From assembly GCA_022419385.1 (NCBI GenBank), contig JAJUBI010000004.1, positions 4,507,286 through 4,571,285 on the forward strand: a stretch of DNA of 64,000 nt, given 5' to 3'. A program made the position numbers and the translations under genes. Shown here piece after piece: positions 55,456 to 64,000 of the stretch. A model generated the notes under the pieces. It made no database searches. It was not told the DNA's origin and saw nothing but the letters and a program-made list of their open reading frames with translations. The stretch is from Paraconiothyrium sp. Pb-2020. Lineage: Eukaryota; Ascomycota; Dothideomycetes; Pleosporales; Didymosphaeriaceae. Within the stretch, counting starts at the first letter, position 1. Each line of letters starts with the position of its first letter.

Positions 55456-57120
55456 TTGACCAAGTTCAAAAAGAAGCTGGGCTCCCACTCTACGAAACGA
55501 GCTCGGATCGATGCTCTTAAGGCAACAACGCTACAAGACGTTATTGATGAAGTTACAAAAGCTCGGACAATCCACGAAAAGAAGAAAGGTGATTCGAGGC
55601 TAAGAAAAAACATTGTTTCGTTATCGCAAAGAATCGCGTACTATGGGAAGGTATTGGATGTAATGGTACAGCACCATCCGGAGTACGTCTCCCTGGCATG
55701 GGGCACTATGAAACTAGTGTTTGGTGTGCGTATCTTCCAGGCCTGTATGTTGGCTACTGAACTTAATTTCTGACAGGCGGTCCTCGAGCATGAGCGACTC
55801 GGATCTACAATCGTCACGGCCTTGAGCGACGTCGGCGAAGCCTTGTCAAGACTCGATCTAGCCGAATCCTTGTATCCAACGGAAAGAATGAGGGCAACGG
55901 TTGTGGCGCTGAACTGTCACATGATTACTTTCCTGTGCCGAGCGCTGGACTGGTACGAGTCGAGTACATTTTCTAGAGCAGTTCAGTCTATCGCAAGACC
56001 CGCAGCTTTACGATACGACGATCTGATTAAGGAGATACATAAGACGCTGGCACAAGTCACTACTCTCTCGGTTGCCGGAAGCCAGGCCGAACAACGAGAT
56101 ATGCACGAAGAACTGCGCGTAGAACAGGATGCTCAGCAAAGCTTTCGGTCCCTCATGCAGAGTCGGCTAGACGAAATGCAGCATCAGCTCAACGCACTAG
56201 TTCGACAAAAGTTATTTGAAGGCGACTTAAAGGCCGTTCATCAAGAAATGCGAGATTTAACAATCCTTGTTCAAGAAATTAGCAGGACGCATTCCACGTC
56301 TGGAAAGATACTTCTACAAGAGCTGGTTGCCATGAAGCAGGATATACAGACAACCCAGGCGAATATATCCCATCAGATTTCGGATGTACAGCTGAGCCAA
56401 GCCCTTTCATTCGTTTCCAGCGACTGTAAGATCGATCACAAAGTATCTTATCAGAACGCTTTCCTGCTTCGGAGAGTTCGCCGAACGTCAACAAGCAAGT
56501 GCGCGCCATTCTGGACCTCGCCACAACTTCAAGCATGGGACCGATCATCTTCGCACGCCTCCATTATGCTGAGCTCAACATTTCGCGACCGGCTCAATAT
56601 TCGCGATTTCTACGTAGGAGCAATCGAGCAGCTTCTTCAATCACACGTGTCTGTACTCTGGATCATACAGCAAAGAGATCAACAGTATAGCATCATTGAG
56701 GTGCTCAAGAGTCTGATTTTGCAGGCTCTGGGGACTGGCCCAACTCCAAAAACGGACAGTCTTGTGTCAAGTCGCGTTCGAGCCTTCAACGCTGCACTTT
56801 CAGTGGAAGACTACACACTTCTACTAGTAGAGAATCTATCGCACTTCGACCTGTTATATATCGTTATCGATACAAATGCCATGACGCCAGATGCAACAGA
56901 GGATTGCCGTGGCGTACTACGAAAGGCGTCTCGGCTCTTGCGTGAACGGAAGCAGGACACCGTACTCAAGATAATGCTCGCAGGACACGGACTCTCAAGA
57001 AGTTCTTCAGAAGGTGAGAAGGAGACCATGATCAAGGTTCTACCAACATCTAAGCGGAGGAGCAAGCGGATTCCGAAACTCCCTTTGAGAGGCAGAACGA
57101 GACTTGTCACAGTGCGCTAA
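55456..57120 (+). CDS. DUF7708-type protein (fungal NLR N-terminal-like)
   Basis: Exons 55456..55725 and 55777..57120, giving 537 aa from the first in-frame ATG. A short upstream exon around 55387-55392 joined to 55435 would give a start MRAIFEESL, so the N-terminus is uncertain. Recognisable features: basic helical start (TKFKKKLGSHS), ATTLQDVIDEVTKAR, YVSLAWGTMKLVFG|AVLEHERL, RALDWYESSTFSRAVQSIARP and SQAEQRDMHEE, all typical of DUF7708 regions at the front of fungal STAND/NLR proteins. The C-terminal part resembles the segment that follows it in relatives (LLRRVRR, VSVLWIIQQRDQQ). There is no P-loop NTPase, ankyrin or WD repeats, so it is a stand-alone or truncated form. Function unknown. 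Confidence 0.78.
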
Positions 57121-58356
57121 GGCCAGAGCATATACGTATAACGTTACACACCAATTCAGTCATACCGGTCATATCTACGTGTTATATTAGATAGGAAGTG
57201 ATCTACATGTGCTCTGCATGTGGGTCAACAAGCACTTGACCGGCACTTGCTGACTTATCCTGCCTCCATCTATATAAGGCATCTCCCACCTTTCTTCCTT
57301 CCTTCCTACTTTCCACTCCGACATGTATCTATTTGGTCCCCAAGGAAAGCTCCAACCCCCGCACCCTCACTCTTCACGCATATTCTCATCTCCCCCGGCG
57401 GTGCTCACCACACACGCACACATAACTCATCCGTAGAAAAAGCAAACCCGGAAAAATCAGCAAAAGAAACGCGCGCCAGTTACCCGGCGCCCGCCCAGAA
57501 ACCTTTGTGTATTACGATTTACTGTGGTGTGGCTCGAATCCGCGCTCTCTGGATGACATTGGTTACCCTTTCGAAGTGAGGCAGTACTTTGTACTGCTCC
57601 TGCCACCAGGCCAATTGCCGCAGCTTTGAGTGCGTGTTAGATGACATATTGAGGTTTCTAGAGAGTTATATAGGGGAGTATAATGAGGGGAGGGTTGGTG
57701 CTTGAGTGAAGGTCGGGCGTTTGGGTTCGAGGTGAGAGGTGAGAGGTGAGAGGTGAGAGACGCGTGCGGTTGCCTGGTGACGTCGGACACGCGATAAACG
57801 GCTAAGGTGAGGACTTCGAAGAACTATATTATGCGTGAGCTGTGCGAAGTACTTGGGGGCTCGGGGCGTGTTGAATGGATTGAACGCTTTCAAAGGTCTT
57901 CATGCGTCCACGGCCCGCTATGTAGAGTGATTAATACGTTAACGGACCTTGTGGAGGCTTGTCTTCAGCTGCCAATTGGCTAGTTTCTCGTCCTGCGCGG
58001 AAAATCGATTACGGCGTGCTTTGCGCTCGCTCGGCATGCCATATCTTGACGTTGGTATTCTCGTCGAAGGAGCTAACGTTTAGACAAACGCCTCAGGGCG
58101 AAGGCGAAGAACCCCCCATTAAGTTGAAGGTAAAATCATGTCGCGAAGGTAGATTCTAATTTATTCAAGTTTGAGCTTGAGATTGAAGAAAGGGCTAGAA
58201 GGCTATGTGGCTATCGCATTGGCTCGCACATCGGACCATCCTTCTACCTCCTGAGCTCTTCAGCCACTACCCTATCAGCATGTTCAATCCACATGCATGT
58301 TTCAGACAAAGTTTGACGGTGTAGCATATACCTGTAAGCATAATCTCATCGAGCAT
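57121..58356. other. intergenic with a heptamer microsatellite
   Basis: About 1.2 kb between the DUF7708 gene and the ELP2 3' end. Pyrimidine-rich at 57280-57400. Tandem (AGGTGAG) lies at about 57729-57759. No gene or tRNA supported. Confidence 0.55.
57729..57759. repeat. heptamer tandem repeat (AGGTGAG)n
   Basis: About four and a half copies of the 7-bp unit in direct succession. Simple sequence repeat with likely length variation between isolates. Confidence 0.85.
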
Positions 58357-60826
58357 TCACGCACTAGCCACTATTCCCCTCTCTACGTTAAAAACCCTCA
58401 CCGAAGAATCCTCACTCGCAACCGCCATCTGCTGCGCCCTCCCCTCCCTCCCCGGCCTCCAAACAATCTGATTAATCCCCTTCGCCGGCGCGACATCCCT
58501 CCCCACAGTCACCGTAGCCACCTTATCCAAGCCCTCTGCCTCCGCCGTACCCACAACCAACTCTCCCCCTTCCGTGCCAAATGCAAACTGCAACTTCCCA
58601 TCCTCGGCTTCGCGATTACACGCCACAGCCGTAACCGCCGCACTCGCCTGCACCGAACCCTTGAGCTGTACGCCATCCCCCTCGATCGCCCATATCTTAA
58701 CAGTCTTGTCCCTCCCCGCAGTCAAAAACGTCGGCCTCGCAAGCGCCGTCCAGCTCGCCCCCAAAACCATCCTCGTATGCCCCTTCGGATTCGCATACCT
58801 CAACACATACGCCCCCTCCTCGCCCCTCTCCCAAACAACCCACTGCCTATCCCGCCCCACACTAAGCAAAAACCTATCGTCGGGGGAAAACTCCAGCGCC
58901 GTGACGGTAAGACTGTGCGCCTTCAGCGGCGGCTTGAGTTCCAGCCACTCCGTGCTGTCGTACAGACGGATGACAGCGTGATCGATGGAGGACGCGCGAC
59001 ACGCGGTCGCGACGAGCGCGGAGGAGGAACTCACGGCCAGCGCGGAGATCTCGTAGCCGTGGCCGTAGAGCTTTTCTGTCTCGGGCCAGAGGAGGTGGCG
59101 CGCGAGGTGGTCTTCGAAGGGGGGGTGGTTGAACTCCAGCGTGGACTTGCGCACGATGGACGCAGGGTCCACGACCTCTGTTTCGTCGTCATCGACGTTG
59201 CCTACGCTGTCTTCCTCGTCGATGGCTTGGATGGCTTTGTTGGAGAGGCCGAGGACGGGGATGTTTGCGGCGTCGGGGAGGGAGGCGGAGGAGGGGGGTG
59301 CGATGGCGCAGAGGCGGTGCAGCATTTCTGAGACGCCTTTTGGCTCGTCGAAGACGCGGAGGAGTTTTTCGTCGGCGCCGGAGAGGAATTGCGTGGGGGT
59401 GACGGCGGAGATGCAGTTTAGATCGTAGCCGTGGATTTGCGGGCGGGAAAACTCGTGCCAGGAGGAGCCGGCGTCGCGCTTCCATTCTGAGAAGAGACGG
59501 GTTGTTTGGTCAGAGCCGGTGGTGAGGAGGTAGCTTCCGTCTCTTGACCAGCTTAGGCCTTTGACTTCGCGGACGTGGCCGGTGATGGCGACTTGTTGTG
59601 TCCACATGTCTTGGGTGGGAGAGTACGTCCACCTACGCCAGCTGCCTGTGCGTCCGAGGGAAACTACAGAGTTGCCATCTGGTGACCAAAGACCAATCCA
59701 GAAGCCTCCAGCGCTGCCAGTGGCGCTTGTAGAACCTTTTTGGCCGCTGATTTCGCCAAGTCTAGTGATGCACACCCATACGCCGGACGAAGGGTCTGCC
59801 TCCCAGATCGCGAGCGAGTTGTCCTCAGACGTGGACAATAGCTGTAACTTCCCTGCTCTGTGCCGCCAAGAAGCCGTATAAATCCAGTCTTCATGACCCA
59901 GTAGCAAAGCCTCAAAAGTGATAGAGTATTTCGCCGTCGCCGACGCAAAGCGGTGCGCCTTATTCGAAAGCGACTTACCCAGGACGCCCAGGGCCGGGTC
60001 ATTCAAGGCGGCGCTTGCCGCGGGCAGCTCTTCACCCTGATGCAAGCGCCACAGACGAAGATATTTGTCTTGACTCGCGGATACAAGCAGCAGGTCGCTG
60101 TCCTTCTCTTCACTCTCCTGCGTAAAATCCAGCGCGCGTATCCACCCCTCGTGTCCAGTCAGCGTAGCAGAAAGTTGAAATTGGGTATCATAAGAAACGA
60201 AAATCTGAATGGTGCTGCGTGTGCCTCCTACGGCGAGTACAAGAGCACTGTCGTCTAGCTTGGCCAACGCAATGGCCAAAGGAAAGTAGCGCGGTGCCAG
60301 AGATATCGACTGAATGAGTTCCACATCGATGGCGGTGAAGTCAGCATCGTGGACGAGTTTCCAAATCTTGACAACGCCGTCCGAAGCCCCGGTTGCGAAC
60401 ACATCTGAGCCTGGCAGCGTGGCGATCCTGGTAACAGGACTCTTGTGTTCCGTTACACTCTTGACGAGATCGAATCTCCTCTCTGCGTCCCGATGGCCTT
60501 TCCAAATCCGCAAAGAATGGTCCGCCGCACCGCTCAACAGAACAGCAACATGTTCAGAACCAGTCGGGAAGAACTTAACAGCATTAACCACACCGCTATG
60601 CCCAATCAACACCTTCGTCACGCCCCTCAACCCTGCATCCTTTTCTCAATTAGCATGCGCCTCACCCACTCGATACCACAACACAGCATACCTCAGGCTC
60701 CCACAAAGCCACACCCTCATCCGCCCCAAACGCCAACACCCCCGACCCCTCCCGATCCCAGTCCGCAGCAGCAGGATTCCGATTCCCACCAATCGAAACA
60801 AACTCCGGCGCAATACTCATCGCCAT
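58357..60826 (-). CDS. ELP2: Elongator complex subunit 2 (WD40)
   Basis: Scaffold subunit of Elongator, which modifies wobble uridines in tRNA (cm5U/mcm5U/ncm5U). Exons 60826..60692 and 60639..58357 (52-nt intron), giving 805 aa; yeast Elp2 is 788 aa. Two WD40 propellers are visible as repeated GH...D...W units. The first begins KVLIGHSGVVNAVKFFPTGS and later come TGASDGVVKIWKL, GHEGWIRALDF and GHEDWIYTASWRH. The second includes GHVREVKGLSWSRDGSYLLT and AHSLTVTALEFSPDDRFLLS. The N-terminus is MAMSIAPEFVSIGGNRNP. The intron uses an AAAAG acceptor; phase and sequence match relatives. It shares a 174-bp divergent promoter with URM1. Confidence 0.94.
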
Positions 60827-61000
60827 GTGCACTGTGCTTGCCGTTGTGACTAGCCACGCGCAACCAGCGCAAACTGGAGATTTCTATCTTCCCGCGCTAG
60901 CACTCGCTTGCCGCGCCGCTCCCGGTTAGCGCGTGCTAAACCTCACCACCACCTTCCTGTACTTCACCTGCGCCCCAAGACTGTCTGCCGTGAACCCGCG
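60827..61000. promoter_or_regulatory. compact divergent promoter, ELP2 / URM1
   Basis: 174 bp between the two start codons, short enough that both genes very likely share control elements. GC-rich, no TATA box seen. Confidence 0.65.
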
Positions 61001-61440
61001 ATGTCCGAGGTAAAGCCCGATGGAACGATGTCCATAACGGTGGAGTTCAGGTTCGTACACGTACTCGTTTTGCAAGGCTTGCGCTGACGTGGAGCAGTGG
61101 AGGGCTGGAGATGCTGTTCTCGAACGAGCGGAAACTATCTCTTACTATCCCTGCAAAGGATGAGGATGGGTCGCGCTCGAATATAGCGTTTCTTGTGAGA
61201 CATCTGTGTGAGAGTGTGATGAAGGATCCGAGGAAGGAGCTGTTTGTTTTGGACGACACGGTGTACGTCTGCTGATTGTGTGTAGAACTGGTGCGTTCTG
61301 TCTGGTAACTAACGATCTACAGGAGACCGGGGATATTGGTACTTATCAACGATGCAGATTGGGAGCTTGAGGGCGAGGACAAGTATGAAATGGAAGAAGG
61401 CGACAATATATTGTTTGTCTCGACACTTCACGGAGGTTAG
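61001..61440 (+). CDS. URM1: ubiquitin-related modifier Urm1
   Basis: Sulphur carrier and ubiquitin-like modifier used for 2-thiolation of wobble uridine in tRNA and for protein urmylation. Exons 61001..61050, 61098..61262 and 61323..61440, giving 110 aa, close to the 99 aa of yeast Urm1. Beta-grasp fold sequence: MSITVEFS|GGLEMLFSNERK, FLVRHLCESVM, then RPGILVLINDADWELEG and EEGDNILFVSTLHGG. The C-terminal Gly-Gly ends the protein directly, as required for thiocarboxylation without processing. Splice junctions restore the conserved VEFSGGLE and DDTVRPGI segments. Confidence 0.96.
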
Positions 61441-61507
61441 ACGACGCAGCAGTAAGATGCAATTGAATAAAAGTCTTAGTGTTGATACATGACATGGATA
61501 CACATGG

Positions 61508-63143
61508 TCACTCCGCGGAAGAAGAGACAGGCACCCTTTCTACTCCCCTCACCCACCTCCTGCGCCTCCACTCTCCCTTCCGACTTGGTCTCCCCTTCTC
61601 CCATGCTCGTTTCAGCACCTCCCTCTCTGAGTCACTTCCCACGCCACCCACACTTCTCTTCTTCAGCCTGTTCCTCTCTTTCCCGCTTTTGCCGCTCTTC
61701 ATGCTGAACTCCTTTTCTCGCATATCATCCAGATCTTCGTAGTGGAGGTCCGTAACCCAACGCTCGCCCTCAATCTCGACTTCGACCCCAGTGACCATGC
61801 GCTCTTCGACCCATTCGCGGGAAAGGAGGTCCAGCACCCACTTCTTGTCGGTCCAGCGCCAGCCACGCGGGGGCTGCACGTCTTCGAAAAACGGCGTCCC
61901 CTTAGGACGATCGCCTGCGATGCGGGATGGTGCTAGTGGCGCATACGGCGTCGGACTGAAGATGTAAGACTCGTATTCGCCGTCTGTGTCATGCAATGGT
62001 CTATGCTGGAGCTCGAAGATTTCGACTTCGCGCCTTTCCGGGTCAGTTTCGAGCTCTATGTCTCTCGAAAGGTTAAGCAAGAATGACCGCCCCTCGTGTT
62101 CCTTATCAGATAACAAACGCTCGTTTTCTGGCGTCGCGAGGAAGTCTTGCACAGTAGGGTGGCCGAGGATCGTCAAGGCGTAACCTATTGCAAGGAAGAT
62201 GAAGCGCCAAGGGAGTAAATGCGAGCATATGAAGAGCACGACCGAGGTACAAAGGAGTATAATGTAGATCGTGGAGCTTAGAGACTCGTTTGAGAAGTTG
62301 GTGAGTGGTGTAATGAATTGCACGACGGCATCATGGCCTTGGGAGAAGTCTTCCATAATGTTCTGTAGGTCGCGCATGTTACGGAAGAAGTCTTTGGACA
62401 GTTCAGGAGCTGGCTTGACAGTCCTAGCTGCCGCCAGCGGTGGCCCACCCAGCGGGTACAAGTCGGTGGGGAGATAGGCCGGTGGAGGTGGATGTCGAGC
62501 TAGGAAGGCGGGGACCATGATGAAGAATAGACAGCAGGCGAGGGGTAGGACTGGGGCCAGGGTAGGGTTGACGCACACAAAGGTATATACGAAAAGGAAA
62601 GAGAGGGTCTGCGTGGGTTGCCGCCAGGTGAAGAGGCGTATGGCGCGGTTCTGCGCTACGAAGGCCACTCCTATCCGGGCATTGAAGCGGCGGAAGTTGG
62701 AGGACATCTGCGGAAGGGAGAAATTGGGGCGGTCGACATATTTTCGTGATCGACGGTCCTTGGTCTGAGGTGTTGCCGCATCGTCGTCGAGGTCTTGGGG
62801 GAGCATAGAAGACAGAAGCCTACATGATGGCGTCAGTCATGTGATTGAAAGCTGTCGGGTCCGTCGATTTGGAGTCTTGACACATGGGGAAGTGGGAACC
62901 AGGGCAGCAAACCTACATGGTGAACATCTTATCAGAAAATCGATTCGGTGATTCGGGTCGGTCAGAGCCATCACCCAAAGATTGAAGCTTGTCCTTCAGC
63001 TTGCTGGCAGAAAGGTGGTGTCGCGAGTCGCTGCTCGGCGCTCTTGAAGAGGACGGACGGGACTGGTCGTCGGGGCCGGTGATGGCCACAACCGGTATAG
63101 GAGTGTCGCGGTTGACGAACGCGTCTGCCGCTTCGTTGCTCAT
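61508..63143 (-). CDS. peroxisomal membrane protein, Pex24p/DysF family (Pex30/31/32 or Pex28/29-like)
   Basis: Exons 63143..62917 and 62819..61508 (97-nt intron), giving 512 aa. A disordered N-terminus starting MSNEAADAFVNRDTPIPVV is followed by a reticulon-like membrane region (IRLFTWRQPTQTLSFLFVYT, LPLACCLFFIMVPAFLA, IYIILLCTSVVLFICSHLLP, FIFLAIGYALTILG) and a C-terminal dysferlin domain (EIFELQHR, GWRWTDKKWVLDL, WVEERMVTGVEVEIEGERW). The tail is basic. Family members shape ER subdomains that make pre-peroxisomal vesicles and lipid droplets and control peroxisome number. It is convergent with URM1, with 67 bp between stops. Family is clear; the exact yeast counterpart is not. Confidence 0.9.
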
Positions 63144-64000
63144 CGTGGATGTTCTGCACCGTGATGGGGCTCGTCGAGAGGTCAAGATGGTAGTCGTACC
63201 GAGGTCGATGTTGATGGATGCACCGCCACAGTTCGTGGAGTATACGCAGCTCTAGTCGAGGCTGCAGCTGTTACATGGCCAACTCTAGGCGCGTTCACAT
63301 GGTTGAGCCCGTGCGTGGTTCAGACAGAGTCCATACAATGGCATACACTGTGCCAGTGTTGCGTTTGGGGTTAGTAGCAGAGTGGACATGGGCATGACGG
63401 CATGGCCAGCGTCAGGCAGCGCGAACGGCGCGTGTCCGGCAGGCTTGGGCTTTGATCGGCGGCGGCGGCCCGTCCGTGCCCCCTCGCTTGACGCTTCCCC
63501 TTTTGTTTTTGTCAGGGACCATGGGCAACGGTGCGGGCTGCCCGCGGAATAAACATGGCTTGCATCGCATCGCATCTGTACGCTGAGGAGCCTCACGATG
63601 CTCAGGCTGCCCGCTGGACGTGCAGGGCGTCGACATTGCGGCCGCCTCCACCCTTCAAGTGTACGCTTGGTGGCGCTTGTGACGCTGACAGCGGCCTGCC
63701 ATGCGAGCAACACGGCCGTTGGGTGCGCCGGCTACCAGAAGCCTAGAATTTTACGAGCGTGCACCGGCGCCGTGCCCGCTGCGAGAAGTCCCTGGCGGCG
63801 AGCCTTGCAGGCGTTTGGTCGCACTGCAAGATGCCGTGTGTAGCTGAACCGGCGTCGGCGCGGGGCTGCAAGTCGCAGTCTGCTCCCACTTTGCTCTGGC
63901 AGATTCAGATTCGCTGAGCGCGGTGGTTACCCGGGAGAGAGTGGTTGTTTTGATATTACCACCGCACGGCTATTCGTCGAGTTGCAGAGGCCCGCTGGGT
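63144..64000. other. intergenic, GC-rich; no gene recognised
   Basis: Upstream of the peroxin gene, so it should hold its promoter. Frames on both strands (up to 142 codons) are by-products of high GC and carry no recognisable domain. A gene could begin beyond the window edge. Confidence 0.5.

Noticed and set aside
57525..57560. T-loop-like GGCTCGAATCC suggesting a tRNA
   Set aside because: No matching acceptor stem, D arm or anticodon arm could be folded around it.
58297..59331. 344-codon plus-strand frame
   Set aside because: Antisense to the second WD40 propeller of ELP2; Arg/Pro-rich with no domain.
63285..63713. 142-codon minus frame near the window end
   Set aside because: GC-rich chance frame with no recognisable features.

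Overview
The window comes from the nuclear genome of a filamentous ascomycete (Pezizomycotina, most likely Dothideomycetes). Genes carry several short introns (about 46-100 nt) with GT...AG borders and CTAAC/CTGAC-type branch sites. The gene content is typically fungal: an Sso-type syntaxin, a V-ATPase proteolipid, Elongator ELP2, URM1, a Pex30-type peroxin, PTH11-like 7TM proteins, and a highly reducing polyketide synthase (PKS) cluster. I worked out exon borders by reading frame continuity, splice signals and family conservation; none has been tested with transcripts. Layout, left to right. (1) 0.9-7.5 kb: syntaxin (-) and V-ATPase c subunit (+) share a divergent promoter, followed by a secreted M14 metallocarboxypeptidase and a Gfo/Idh/MocA dehydrogenase. 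(2) 7.8-28.4 kb: a probable secondary-metabolite cluster. It holds an HR-PKS (KS-AT-DH-MT-KR-ACP, no ER domain), a divergent trans-enoyl reductase, an alpha/beta hydrolase with a Cys nucleophile elbow, a P450, a divergent small Dabb-domain protein, a degraded pogo/Tc5-like transposon, an AflR-like Zn2Cys6 regulator and an MFS exporter. (3) 28.4-34.5 kb: a gene-poor, repeat-bearing stretch. (4) 34.5-48.6 kb: a proline/serine-rich conserved protein, an alpha/beta hydrolase, two 7TM rhodopsin-fold membrane proteins, a GPI-type surface protein, a small cysteine-rich secreted protein, a conserved fungal protein of unknown function and an SDR. (5) 48.8-57.1 kb: a large F-box protein, a polyproline/AAA ATPase and a DUF7708-type (fungal NLR N-terminal-like) protein. 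(6) 58.3-63.1 kb: ELP2 and URM1, both needed for wobble-uridine tRNA modification, diverge from a 174-bp promoter, and a Pex30-like peroxin lies beyond. How the cluster is likely to work (inference from known families): the PKS and its trans-ER build a methylated reduced polyketide as in LovB/LovC. The hydrolase releases or transfers the chain, the P450 oxidises it, the Dabb protein is a candidate cyclase or accessory factor, the Zn2Cys6 protein switches the set on and the MFS protein exports the product. Shared GC-rich palindromic motifs in the cluster promoters fit this. I recognise no specific known cluster with exactly this gene set.
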